From Mediterraneibacter catenae (GTDB lineage Bacteria; Bacillota; Clostridia; Lachnospirales; Lachnospiraceae): 64,000 nucleotides of DNA. Positions 1-6,411 of the stretch are shown here, in pieces (within the stretch, counting starts at the first letter, position 1; each line of letters starts with the position of its first letter). The notes under the pieces were generated by a model. That model saw only the letters and a program-made list of their open reading frames with translations. It searched no databases and had not been told where the DNA came from. The DNA lies in assembly GCF_008691045.1 (NCBI RefSeq), contig NZ_VMSO01000009.1, positions 58,735 to 122,734 on the forward strand, in the 5' to 3' direction. The translations under genes were made by a program, and so were the position numbers.

Positions 1-1
1 G

Positions 2-94
2 AGTCCGGAACAGAAGAATCAATTGAGCCATAGAGGCAAGGCGCTGCGTGCAATGAGAGATATTTTAAAAGAGAAGATTAGTGAGGACATATGA
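2..94 (+). CDS. rdgB: C-terminal fragment of RdgB/HAM1 nucleoside triphosphate pyrophosphatase
   Basis: Only the last 30 codons are inside the window. They read SPEQKNQLSHRGKALRAM followed by a short charged tail; the SHRGKAL block is the well-known C-terminal signature of the HAM1/RdgB family, which hydrolyses ITP, dITP and XTP to monophosphates to keep non-canonical purines out of DNA. The stop codon (92-94) overlaps the start of the next gene, so the two genes are translationally coupled. The 5' part lies outside the window, so nothing can be said about the active site. Confidence 0.85.
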   Translation, partial: SPEQKNQLSHRGKALRAMRDILKEKISEDI

Positions 95-576
95 TGAGGG
101 TATTGATTGTCAGTGATACACATGGCAGACACGGAAATTTTGACCGGGCGCTGGAAGAAGCAGGACAAATTGATGTGTTTATCCATCTCGGTGATGTTGA
201 GGGCGGCGAGGACTATATGGATGCAGTGATTGACTGTGAGAAACATATGGTGCGCGGCAACAATGATTTCTTCTCTGACCTGCCGCGGGAAGAGGAGTTT
301 TATCTGGGGAAGTATAAGGTATTTATTACCCATGGACATGCTTATTATGTGTCGCTTGATCCGGAATATATTTTTGAAGAAGGACAGGCAAGAAAAGCTG
401 ACATCGTAATGTACGGACATACGCACAGACCGTTTTTTGAGCAGAAAGACGGGATTACCGTGCTTAATCCGGGGAGCCTCTCGTTTCCACGTCAGGAAGG
501 ACGGAAAGGCAGCTATATGATCATGGAGATAGAGGCGGACGGTACGGCTACGTATGATCAGAGATATCTCGGATAA
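94..576 (+). CDS. YfcE/MJ0936-family metallophosphoesterase
   Basis: A 160-residue calcineurin-like phosphoesterase. Metal-binding motifs are visible in order: SDTHG near residue 8, HLGD near 33, RGNND near 53, THGH near 76 and GHTH near 109, the full set for a binuclear metal site. Members hydrolyse phosphodiesters such as bis-pNPP or 2',3'-cAMP in vitro; the cellular substrate is generally unknown. ATG at 94 is preferred over 91 because it begins at the canonical MRVLIVSDTHG and has better spacing to GAGG at 83-86. It overlaps the rdgB stop; rdgB-yfcE pairing is common in Clostridia. Confidence 0.9.
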   Translation: MRVLIVSDTHGRHGNFDRALEEAGQIDVFIHLGDVEGGEDYMDAVIDCEKHMVRGNNDFFSDLPREEEFYLGKYKVFITHGHAYYVSLDPEYIFEEGQARKADIVMYGHTHRPFFEQKDGITVLNPGSLSFPRQEGRKGSYMIMEIEADGTATYDQRYLG

Positions 577-650
577 AGGCAGATCAGGCTGTTTATCCCG
601 CGTATTTCAGAGGATTATCCGAATGTCTGAAATAAAAATAAAAAAAGTTG

Positions 651-679
651 TTGACAATGGGGAAAGCTTATAATATAAT
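651..679 (+). promoter_or_regulatory. Promoter of the tRNA cluster
   Basis: A perfect TTGACA (651-656) and TATAAT (674-679) separated by 17 bp, 44 bp upstream of the first tRNA. Perfect consensus fits a strong stable-RNA promoter. Confidence 0.85.
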
Positions 680-722
680 AGTCAATGCGCTACGGGAAGA
701 CAGGAAACGTAGTAAAAAATAC

Positions 723-797
723 CGGGGTGTGGCTCAGCTTGGCTAGAGCGCCTGGTTTGGGACCAGGAGGTCGCAGGTTCGAATCCTGTCACCCCGA
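723..797 (+). tRNA. tRNA-Pro(TGG)
   Basis: Acceptor CGGGGTG pairs with CACCCCG; the anticodon loop TTTGGGA gives anticodon TGG; the T-loop GTTCGAATC is intact. First gene of the cluster; CCA is not encoded. Confidence 0.95.
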
Positions 798-802
798 TAT
801 GT

Positions 803-873
803 GCGGGTGTAGTTCAATGGTAGAACACCAGCCTTCCAAGCTGGATACGTGAGTTCGATTCTCATCACCCGCT
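803..873 (+). tRNA. tRNA-Gly(TCC)
   Basis: Acceptor GCGGGTG pairs with CACCCGC; the anticodon stem CCAGC/GCTGG encloses loop CTTCCAA, anticodon TCC. Discriminator base T. Confidence 0.95.
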
Positions 874-917
874 TTTCCTGTGAAACATCAGGAAAAGGCA
901 AATGAATATTTGCATCA

Positions 918-991
918 GAGTCTGTAGCTCAGCTGGATAGAGCAACGGCCTTCTAAGCCGTAGGTCGTGGGTTCGAATCCCCCCAGGCTCG
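918..991 (+). tRNA. tRNA-Arg(TCT)
   Basis: Acceptor GAGTCTG pairs with CAGGCTC (one G-T wobble); loop CTTCTAA gives anticodon TCT; T-loop GGTTCGAATCC intact. Confidence 0.95.
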
Positions 992-995
992 TTAT

Positions 996-1071
996 GGTGG
1001 GTATGGTGCAGTTGGTTAGCGCGCCAGATTGTGGTTCTGGATATCGTGGGTTCGAGTCCCACTACCCACCC
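996..1071 (+). tRNA. tRNA-His(GTG)
   Basis: Acceptor GTGGGTA/TACCCAC with the extra 5' G at 996 opposite the discriminator C, typical of tRNA-His; loop TTGTGGT gives anticodon GTG. Confidence 0.95.
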
Positions 1072-1121
1072 TCTTTCTTTTATATTCATACTGGCATGCA
1101 GTGTCAGACATAAGTCTTTAA

Positions 1122-1193
1122 TGGGCTATCGCCAAGCGGTAAGGCACAGGACTTTGACTCCTGCATTCGCTGGTTCGAATCCAGCTAGCCCAG
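1122..1193 (+). tRNA. tRNA-Gln(TTG)
   Basis: Acceptor TGGGCTA/TAGCCCA; anticodon stem CAGGA/TCCTG encloses loop CTTTGAC, anticodon TTG. Confidence 0.95.
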
Positions 1194-1229
1194 TCAGCTT
1201 TACTTACGGGTGAGCGGGAAAGAAAATAA

Positions 1230-1302
1230 GGGCGTGTAGCTCAGGTGGTAGAGCACTTGACTTTTAATCAAGTTGTCCGGGGTTCGAATCCCCGCACGCT
1301 CA
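1230..1302 (+). tRNA. tRNA-Lys(TTT)
   Basis: Acceptor GGGCGTG/CACGCTC with one G-T wobble; loop CTTTTAA gives anticodon TTT. Followed by a terminator. Confidence 0.95.
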
Positions 1303-1314
1303 CTGGAATAAGAA

Positions 1315-1349
1315 AGCGGAAACCATTAAAAGTTTCCGCTGTTTTTATT
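1315..1349 (+). terminator. Rho-independent terminator after tRNA-Lys
   Basis: Nine-bp perfect stem AGCGGAAAC/GTTTCCGCT (1315-1323 / 1332-1340) followed by GTTTTTATT. It sits inside the cluster, so tRNA-Leu depends on read-through or its own promoter. Confidence 0.85.
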
Positions 1350-1356
1350 CTGTAAT

Positions 1357-1440
1357 GCGGATATGGCGGAATTGGCAGACGCGCCAGATTTAGGATCTGG
1401 TGTCTACGACGTGCAGGTTCAAGTCCTGTTATCCGCACCA
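1357..1440 (+). tRNA. tRNA-Leu(TAG) with encoded CCA
   Basis: Acceptor GCGGATA/TATCCGC, long variable arm, loop TTTAGGA (anticodon TAG), and the 3' ACCA is encoded at 1437-1440, unlike the other tRNAs of the cluster. Confidence 0.95.
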
Positions 1441-1449
1441 GACCATGAT

Positions 1450-1490
1450 AATCCGAACCCGGTTCCAATCGGGGACGGATTCGGATTTTT
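1450..1490 (+). terminator. Terminator after tRNA-Leu
   Basis: Stem AATCCGAA/TTCGGATT (1450-1457 / 1480-1487) followed by T's. The T-tract is where the mobile element appears to begin. Confidence 0.75.
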
Positions 1491-1509
1491 AGTATATCTA
1501 TGCTAAAGC

Positions 1510-1544
1510 AAAAGCGGCGGTATCATAACGATACCGCCGCTTTT
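1510..1544. terminator. Bidirectional terminator at the left end of the element
   Basis: A perfect 15-bp inverted repeat (1510-1524 / 1530-1544, core AGCGGCGGTATC) with a 5-nt loop, A-rich on one side and T-rich on the other. It lies 2 nt past the stop codon of the small minus-strand gene and probably ends the whole minus-strand operon. Confidence 0.85.
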
Positions 1545-1545
1545 G

Positions 1546-1713
1546 TTATACGCTTTTATGTTGTTCTGCTTCCTTTGCCCTCTGTGCTTTCCATTCTTCA
1601 AATTCTTTCTGCCCCTCCGGGCTGGCAAAGAATTTCTGAATTTCGGGAAGCAAGCACCGGGCAAGGGCATTTATCTCATGCTGTGGGGTTTTGTCCGAGT
1701 GCTTTTCTGCCAT
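1546..1713 (-). CDS. Small conserved-looking mobile-element protein, 55 aa
   Basis: A 55-codon gene read on the minus strand, starting ATG at 1713 behind a GAAAGGCGAG ribosome site and ending 2 nt before a strong terminator. The product begins MAEKHSDKTPQHEINALARC and continues as a charged helix rich in Glu, Lys and Gln. It has no Cys pair, membrane segment or catalytic motif I can recognise. It lies downstream of the relaxase gene in the same direction, so it is probably the last gene of the mobilization operon. Function unknown; a small accessory protein is the simplest guess. Confidence 0.65.
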   Translation of the reverse strand: MAEKHSDKTPQHEINALARCLLPEIQKFFASPEGQKEFEEWKAQRAKEAEQHKSV

Positions 1714-1787
1714 AGCTCGCCTTTCTTTATTCAGTTGTCAAGGTACAATGCCGCATAGGGGCGGCGTAAAAATCTGCTTATAATCAA

Positions 1788-2729
1788 TCACCTTTCCTTT
1801 GTGTGTCGCTGTTGCCGTTTCAATTCCGCCAGCACTTCCGGCGGGATACGGTCAACAAATTTTTGAATGTTCTGTAGTTCACTTTCCAGCTTTGCCCGTT
1901 CCATACGGTCTTTCATCTTGCCGCTTTCACTGGCTCTGGCTCGTTCTTCCAGCTTTTCATTTTCAGCTAACAGGTCATTGATCGTGACCTTGTATTTTTT
2001 GAGCTGCCGGTCGAAATTCTCCATCTGGGGAAACCACTTTTTCAGTAGGGAGAGGGCTTCCTCTTTCTTCTTCCCTGCATTGAACGGGGTAATGCCGTCC
2101 AGCGTGGCTTCAATAGTTCTTGCCTGTTTGGAGAGATTGACCGCCTGTTTGAACAGCCGGGTAGGGATATGCTTCCTGCCTGTCTTGCTGGCACTTTCTC
2201 CACGCTCCAAGTCGGGATATTTCTCCACCATATAGGCGTGAAAATCGTCCTGCCACTTTGTGAGGTTGGCTCTGTTTCCGATAATCTCCTTTGCACACAG
2301 CCGGTTGTCCTGCGTCAGCGGAACAAAGACCAAATGCAGATGGGGTGTTTTTTCGTCCATGTGTACCACCGCAGACACAATATTTTCTTTCCCTACCCGC
2401 CCGATTAAGAAATCAGCCGCCCTCTGGAAAAATGCCTGTATCTCCTTTGGGGGCTTGCCCTTGAAAAACTCCGGGCTGGCGGTAATCAGCGTGTCCACAA
2501 ACCGGGTGCTGTCCTTACGGGTACGGCAGCCAGCCTGTTCAATGCGGTTTTGAATGAAATGGTAGTATCTGCCCTCTGGCTTGACAATGTGGAAGTTGTA
2601 CTTGCTCCTGCTGGTGTCAATGTCGGGATTGCTGGCGTACTGTTCCTTTTGCCGTTCGTGATGGGCTTCCAGCGGTTTTGCCGGATTGCCCTTGTGCTTT
2701 TCAAATCGTAAAATTGCGTGTTGTGCCAT
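1788..2729 (-). CDS. mobV: MobV-family relaxase (Mob_Pre)
   Basis: A 313-residue plasmid-mobilization relaxase. The N-terminal half holds the metal-binding motif VVHMDEKTPHLHLVFVP (H123, D125, E126, H130, H132), the HxDE...PHxH signature of the MobV/pMV158 MobM family; a lysine-rich coiled coil follows from about residue 215. Such enzymes nick oriT on one strand and lead it into a recipient using another element's conjugation pore. ATG at 2729 follows AGGAAAGGAG. It is shorter than MobM (494 aa) but typical in length for element-borne MobV. A matching nick site is found near 8072, 5 kb away. Confidence 0.92.
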   Translation of the reverse strand: MAQHAILRFEKHKGNPAKPLEAHHERQKEQYASNPDIDTSRSKYNFHIVKPEGRYYHFIQNRIEQAGCRTRKDSTRFVDTLITASPEFFKGKPPKEIQAFFQRAADFLIGRVGKENIVSAVVHMDEKTPHLHLVFVPLTQDNRLCAKEIIGNRANLTKWQDDFHAYMVEKYPDLERGESASKTGRKHIPTRLFKQAVNLSKQARTIEATLDGITPFNAGKKKEEALSLLKKWFPQMENFDRQLKKYKVTINDLLAENEKLEERARASESGKMKDRMERAKLESELQNIQKFVDRIPPEVLAELKRQQRHTKER

Positions 2730-2865
2730 AAACTCCTTTCCTCGTTCCTTTCCCTTCCGTTCCGGGGTTTTCCACAGGGAAAATCCCCCTGAAAATAGCT
2801 CTGATAGGATTGGAATGGAATCGATATAAATAAATCATTTTAATCTCTGTATTTCTATATACCGT

Positions 2866-2942
2866 CCGATTTCGGTACTCCAAGAGGGCTGATTTTCGTA
2901 CTCGTCAAGTACGGTTTTCAGCCCTCCGGCGTACCAAAACGG
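2866..2942. repeat. Three-tier nested palindrome between repA-like and mobV genes
   Basis: Outer arms CCGATTTCGGTAC / GTACCAAAACGG (imperfect), middle arms GAGGGCTGA / TCAGCCCTC (perfect, 2884-2892 / 2918-2926) and inner arms GTACT / AGTAC. There is no T-tract, so it is not an ordinary terminator. Its place directly upstream of a relaxase gene would suit an oriT, a replication site or an RNA control element. The rest of 2730-2954 is non-coding. Confidence 0.6.
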
Positions 2943-2954
2943 AAATTCAAGAAG

Positions 2955-3314
2955 TCAGGGATTGGAACTGCCCTCATAGGATTTTGGGTAAATGCGGTTG
3001 GGTTTTCCACAGCCTTGTTTCTTGATGTCGATCAGCTCTGCATACTGTAATTCCCGCAGGGTGTTGACCGCCTTTTGCCGCCCACAGTGAAGCAGCCCTA
3101 CCACCTCGCAGATGGGATAGTACAGGTAAATCCGCCCGTACTCGTCCGCCCATCCGTTTTTGCGGGATAGGTCTGCCCGGCGCAGGATAAAGGCATACAG
3201 CAGCTTTGCTTCATTGGACAGCGGCTGATAGGTTGGTGCTTCAAACAGGAAATTGGGAAGCTGGGTGAAGCTCTGTGCCCGTTCCTGTTGGTAGTGATAG
3301 ATAAACTTTGTCAT
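2955..3314 (-). CDS. RepA N-terminal-domain replication initiator-like protein
   Basis: A 119-residue protein matching the N-terminal winged-helix domain of RepA_N initiators: FTQLPNFLFEAPTYQPLSNEAKLLYAFILRRADLS is diagnostic, followed by the wing region with TLRELQYAELIDIKKQG. Plasmid RepA_N proteins are usually 250-350 aa; this version stops after the DNA-binding domain, as is common in integrative elements of Firmicutes. It may support transient replication of the excised circle or simply act as a regulator. Start ATG at 3314. It lies in the minus-strand operon between the Cys-rich VLP gene and mobV. Confidence 0.85.
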   Translation of the reverse strand: MTKFIYHYQQERAQSFTQLPNFLFEAPTYQPLSNEAKLLYAFILRRADLSRKNGWADEYGRIYLYYPICEVVGLLHCGRQKAVNTLRELQYAELIDIKKQGCGKPNRIYPKSYEGSSNP

Positions 3315-3323
3315 AGTGTCTTA

Positions 3324-3433
3324 TGGACAATTAGAAGCCCTGTTTTGAGGGTTAGCGATAAAGAATACCACCTGCCCCGGTTTGGTGTTCGGAAAGCCCC
3401 ATAAATACAGGCTTTTTCGCCCCTAATTGTCCA
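3324..3433. repeat. 11-bp inverted repeat flanking a 90-bp non-coding gap
   Basis: TGGACAATTAG at 3324-3334 and CTAATTGTCCA at 3423-3433 face each other across the only intergenic space of the leftward operon; the right copy overlaps the stop codon of the Cys-rich VLP gene. No convincing gene lies between them. Confidence 0.5.
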
Positions 3434-3833
3434 CGCTCGCCCTCCTTTTCCGTTCACTTTCTGCTTTCTGCCGCCTGTGAACGCTGGCGGCGCAGTCGGG
3501 ACAGTATTTCGCCCGATTAGAGCCGGGAACAAAAGCTTTCCGACAGACAATACACCGTTTTGCGTCCTTATCCCGGAAAATCTCTGCTTCCAGCGTCCGA
3601 TCCAGCGGCAGGACAGCCCAGCGGAAATGCTTGCAGCAGACCGAGAAAGAAATCGTCTGCGGACAGATACAGGTATCGCCATCATCCAGCACAATGCAGT
3701 TGCCGCTATCATAGCTGCAACATTCCCGGCGAATCAAGGCGTTTGCCCGTTTCCGCTGTGCTGGGGTCATGCGGTGCAGAGAGCCGTCCGGCTTGCGCTC
3801 CAACGGCGGCAGCTTTTTGAGATTGTTTTCCAT
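3423..3833 (-). CDS. Cysteine-rich VLP domain protein
   Basis: A 136-residue protein with many paired cysteines: RRECCSYDSGNCIVLDDGDTC in the middle (the short VLDDGDTC block names the family) and a C-terminal treble-clef-like RCIVCRKAFVPGSNRAKYCPDC. These suggest one or two zinc sites. The family is found on conjugative and mobilizable elements next to relaxase genes; no biochemical role is established. The start is ATG at 3833 behind GGAGGACAC; a longer reading frame extends upstream but lacks a ribosome site. First gene of the leftward operon. Confidence 0.85.
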   Translation of the reverse strand: MENNLKKLPPLERKPDGSLHRMTPAQRKRANALIRRECCSYDSGNCIVLDDGDTCICPQTISFSVCCKHFRWAVLPLDRTLEAEIFRDKDAKRCIVCRKAFVPGSNRAKYCPDCAASVHRRQKAESERKRRASVDN

Positions 3834-4072
3834 GTGTGTCCTCCGCTTTGTCTGATTGCCGTTTTCCCCGAAAAGGTTTCCTGCCCCATTTCTGCGGCGT
3901 GTGTTCTCCGTTGGTACGCAAATGCGATACTTCGCCGGGAGAAATATTCCTTTTCGGACGGTCATTCTGTTTTCAAGGTGCAGCTCATCGATGAACTACC
4001 CTAAGTCTACACGAAAAAAATGCAATCCTCGGAATTTTGCGAGAATTGCATTTCTGTGAAGTTTACACTTTG

Positions 4073-4104
4073 AAAATTGCATTTTTGCAATTTTGGTGTA
4101 TAAT
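4073..4104 (+). promoter_or_regulatory. Promoter and operator-like palindromes of the HTH gene
   Basis: TTGCAT (4077-4082), 16-bp spacer, TATAAT (4099-4104). The -35 lies inside the perfect palindrome AAAATTGCA-TTTT-TGCAATTTT (4073-4094). Two more copies of the ATTGCATT core form an inverted pair at about 4018-4053. Repeated cores over a promoter between divergent operons suggest autoregulation by the downstream HTH protein. Confidence 0.7.
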
Positions 4105-4131
4105 AGAGTTATACGGAGGAGGTGCGTATCT

Positions 4132-4986
4132 ATGGCTTTACCCGGAACACCCGGACAGAGGATTTCCGATTTATGCAACGGAAACAAAATCAAACAAAAA
4201 GAACTTGCAGAGAAGATCGGCGTTTCCGCTTCCCAGTTGAGCCGCATTGTCAGCGGCGAAACAAGGACAGTCAGCAGCGATATTCTCATCGGTGTGGCAA
4301 AGGAATTTAAGGTGTCCACCGACTACATACTGGGGCTATCCAATATCAGCGTTCGCAAAAGCTATGATATATCCGAGCTGGGCTTGTCCGAGGGAGCAGT
4401 CAAAGGGCTTGTGACGGGTGCTGTGAATGTGCAGATCCTAAATCGCTTGCTGGAACACAGGAATTTCCCCAAGCTGATGGATTTGATACGGATTTATTTT
4501 CAGGACACAGCGGCAAAGGGCATTATGGCACGAAACCAGCTGATTGAAATGGCAACGGCTTCCCTGTCTGATCTGATGAAAGAACACCCGGAACACCGGG
4601 CAGAAGCAAGACAGGACTTGCAGTTCTTGAACGCACAGAAGATGGGCGACCATGAAGCAGAGATTGAAAAAATCAAAAATGTGTTCCTTACTATCCTGCG
4701 GGACATTAAGAAAGAGATGGACAGCAGCGAGCAGCCGGGAGAAACCATTACCGCCACCATGTTCCAAACTATGCAGGAAGCCATGAAAAACCACCAGCAG
4801 GAGCCGCTTTCTATGGATGATGTGACCGCTATGATCGCCGGACAGGTCGGGCAGCTTCTTCCGATGGACGAGGAAACTGCCGGGCAGTTCCAGCAGTTGG
4901 CGAAGAAAATGATTGAACTGGCAGGCAAGGAAACAAAGATAGATGGAGGAAATCATGATGTTACGACCAAAAGAAGTAGTATGTAA
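4132..4986 (+). CDS. XRE-type helix-turn-helix regulator with long C-terminal domain
   Basis: A 284-residue protein with an N-terminal HTH_3 domain (residues about 6-65: KELAEKIGVSASQLSRIVSG is the recognition unit), followed by a helical region of unknown fold that contains FLTILRDIKKEMD and a Gln/Met-rich tail. Start ATG at 4132 is set by GGAGGAGG 9 nt upstream; an in-frame ATG at 4093 lacks one. Divergent from the mobilization operon and directly upstream of the NTF2-like gene, whose start lies inside this gene, so it likely controls element genes, cargo genes or both. Confidence 0.85.
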   Translation: MALPGTPGQRISDLCNGNKIKQKELAEKIGVSASQLSRIVSGETRTVSSDILIGVAKEFKVSTDYILGLSNISVRKSYDISELGLSEGAVKGLVTGAVNVQILNRLLEHRNFPKLMDLIRIYFQDTAAKGIMARNQLIEMATASLSDLMKEHPEHRAEARQDLQFLNAQKMGDHEAEIEKIKNVFLTILRDIKKEMDSSEQPGETITATMFQTMQEAMKNHQQEPLSMDDVTAMIAGQVGQLLPMDEETAGQFQQLAKKMIELAGKETKIDGGNHDVTTKRSSM

Positions 4987-5314
4987 ATGGGTAGATGCTT
5001 TTAACGACCACGATGTTGAGGCAATCGTGAGTCTGTACCATGATAACGCAATCAATCATCAGGTAACAAATGAACCGGTGATTGGGATAGAGGCAATCAG
5101 AGAAATGTTCACAACAGAATTTACCACAGCTGATATGACAGCCATTGTAGAAAATATATTTGAAGATGGGCAGTGGGCAATTTTAGAATGGAGAGACCCA
5201 TTAGGATTAAGAGGCTGCGGATTTTTCCATGTTGTGAATGGGAAAATTTTATTTCAAAGAGGTTACTGGGATAAACTATCCTTTTTGAAACAACATAATT
5301 TGCCTATTGAATAG
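4958..5314 (+). CDS. NTF2-like / SnoaL-like small protein
   Basis: A 118-residue protein with the cone-shaped NTF2 fold pattern: an N-terminal helix with VCKWVDAFNDHDVEAIVSLYHDNA, then GIEAIREMF and strands ending in GFFHVVNGKILFQRGYWD. SnoaL-like proteins are polyketide cyclases, isomerases or small-molecule binders; the fold alone does not tell. The ribosome site GGAGGA (4945-4950) and the start lie inside the end of the HTH gene, overlapping by 29 nt, so translation is coupled. Cargo of the mobile element; could modify or bind the compound handled by the neighbouring methyltransferase and efflux pump. Confidence 0.8.
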   Translation: MLRPKEVVCKWVDAFNDHDVEAIVSLYHDNAINHQVTNEPVIGIEAIREMFTTEFTTADMTAIVENIFEDGQWAILEWRDPLGLRGCGFFHVVNGKILFQRGYWDKLSFLKQHNLPIE

Positions 5315-5343
5315 ATAGAAAACTTCTAATTGAAGGAGGAACT

Positions 5344-6069
5344 ATGCGGTACTCAAAAGAAGAAAGTAAAATGATATGGGATCAAAATGCTGAATTTTGG
5401 GATTATACAATGGGTGATGAATCAAATGATTTTCACAGAAACGTGGTTCGTCCAAAGGTCACAGAACTCCTAAATCCCAATCCTACAGATTATATTTTAG
5501 ATATTGCGTGCGGAAACGGAAACTATTCGGCATATCTTGCAGAAAAAGGTGTTTCGGTTGTAGGTTTTGATTATAGTGAAAAAATGATTAAACTGGCAAA
5601 GAAACGACGAAAACGCAATATGGATAAAATTGAATTTTGTGTAGCAGATGCCACTAATGAAATCAGTCTGATGGCATTAAAAAGAAACAGAATGTTCACA
5701 AAAGCGGTTTCCAATATGGCAGTCATGGATATTACAAATATTAAGCCGCTTTTTACCTCAGTTTACGAACTGATTGAGGATAACGGAGTTTTCGTATTTG
5801 CAACACAGCATCCGTGCTTTGTTACACTGACAGATAAATACATGACACCACACAGCTACTATGATATTGCGATTGAAGGCCAACCACAAAAGCAATGTTA
5901 CTATCATCGTTCTTTGCAGGATATTTTTAATATTTGTTTTGACACTGGTTTTGTAATTGACGGCTTTTATGAAGAATGCTATTTTAACAAGGAAATTCCA
6001 GATATTATAATTGTTAGGGCTAAAAAAGTAAGCGGAGCATGCCATTCCCTGCAGGTTCAAAGAAATTAA
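5344..6069 (+). CDS. Class I SAM-dependent methyltransferase (small-molecule type)
   Basis: A 241-residue Rossmann methyltransferase. Motif I is ILDIACGNGNYSAYLAEKG, with the acidic post-motif VVGFDYSEKMIK; motif IV-like region KAVSNMAVMDI. There is no NPPY, SPF or target-recognition domain, so DNA or rRNA methylation is not indicated. The N-terminal MIWDQNAEFWDYTMGDESNDFHR resembles UbiE/Coq5-like small-molecule enzymes. GGAGGA sits 6 nt before ATG. Cargo gene, between an NTF2-like gene and an efflux pump; modification of an antibiotic or metabolite is possible but unproven. Confidence 0.85.
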   Translation: MRYSKEESKMIWDQNAEFWDYTMGDESNDFHRNVVRPKVTELLNPNPTDYILDIACGNGNYSAYLAEKGVSVVGFDYSEKMIKLAKKRRKRNMDKIEFCVADATNEISLMALKRNRMFTKAVSNMAVMDITNIKPLFTSVYELIEDNGVFVFATQHPCFVTLTDKYMTPHSYYDIAIEGQPQKQCYYHRSLQDIFNICFDTGFVIDGFYEECYFNKEIPDIIIVRAKKVSGACHSLQVQRN

Positions 6070-6107
6070 ATTTTCAGTTATAACAAACCAATCCACTTCA
6101 AAAATTT

Positions 6108-6161
6108 TTCAAACTGATTGACAATCTATCTGTTATATGATATTCTGTCAATCAGTTTGAA
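6108..6161 (+). promoter_or_regulatory. Efflux-gene promoter framed by a perfect 16-bp inverted repeat
   Basis: TTGACA (6118-6123), 17-bp spacer, TATTCT (6141-6146). The -35 is the inner end of the left arm TTCAAACTGATTGACA (6108-6123) and the -10 abuts the right arm TGTCAATCAGTTTGAA (6146-6161). A dimeric repressor site is the simplest reading. Confidence 0.75.
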
Positions 6162-6180
6162 GTTGAAAGGAGGCTTACGT

Positions 6181-6201
6181 GTGTTAATTTTTGTACGCTA
6201 A
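6181..6201 (+). CDS. Six-codon leader peptide (V/M-L-I-F-V-R)
   Basis: GTG TTA ATT TTT GTA CGC TAA, 7 nt after a perfect AAAGGAGG (6166-6173). The product fM-L-I-F-V-R has the short hydrophobic shape of known drug-stalled leader peptides (IFVI in ErmCL, short 'E-peptides'). It precedes hairpins and a terminator ahead of a Mef-like pump, which suggests ribosome-stalling attenuation. The peptide is visible; the regulatory role is inferred. Confidence 0.6.
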   Translation: MLIFVR

Positions 6202-6329
6202 TAAACAACAAAAAGTCGGTTTTTCATTCCATGTGATGGGCTTTTTTGTCGTGCGTACAGAGAAACACATAGGTCAATTCTTTATGACAATGATTGTCAT
6301 AGAGGATTTCTTGTCGTGCCTTTTGTTAT

Positions 6330-6368
6330 GCAGGTATATGCCCATAGTGGAGCATATACCTGCTTTTT
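6330..6368 (+). terminator. Leader attenuator terminator of the efflux gene
   Basis: Perfect 12-bp stem GCAGGTATATGC / GCATATACCTGC (6330-6341 / 6352-6363) followed by TTTTT, 43 nt before the pump start. GCCCAT inside it (6340-6345) can pair with ATGGGC at 6236-6241, a possible antiterminator. Between the leader peptide and this stem lie a weak CCAT-gtg-ATGG hairpin and the palindrome ATGACAATgATTGTCAT (6284-6300). Confidence 0.75.
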
Positions 6369-6411
6369 GTTGCACAGGAAAGAGTATGTGACAAAAACAG
6401 GAGGTATTGAT

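Noticed and set aside
865..1468. Several short frames in the tRNA cluster
   Set aside because: They are translations of tRNA genes on either strand; the RNA genes account for the sequence fully.
3477..4004. A 175-codon plus-strand frame opposite the Cys-rich VLP gene
   Set aside because: Antisense shadow; no ribosome site and no recognisable domain, while the minus strand encodes a known family.
6108..6161. Invertible promoter (phase-variation switch)
   Set aside because: The inverted repeats enclose only 22 bp, too short for recombinase-mediated inversion; an operator is more plausible.
6316..6411. An in-frame upstream start that would add 32 residues to the efflux pump
   Set aside because: The added codons are the attenuator hairpin; ATG 6412 has a proper GGAGG and matches the known N-terminus of Mef-like pumps.
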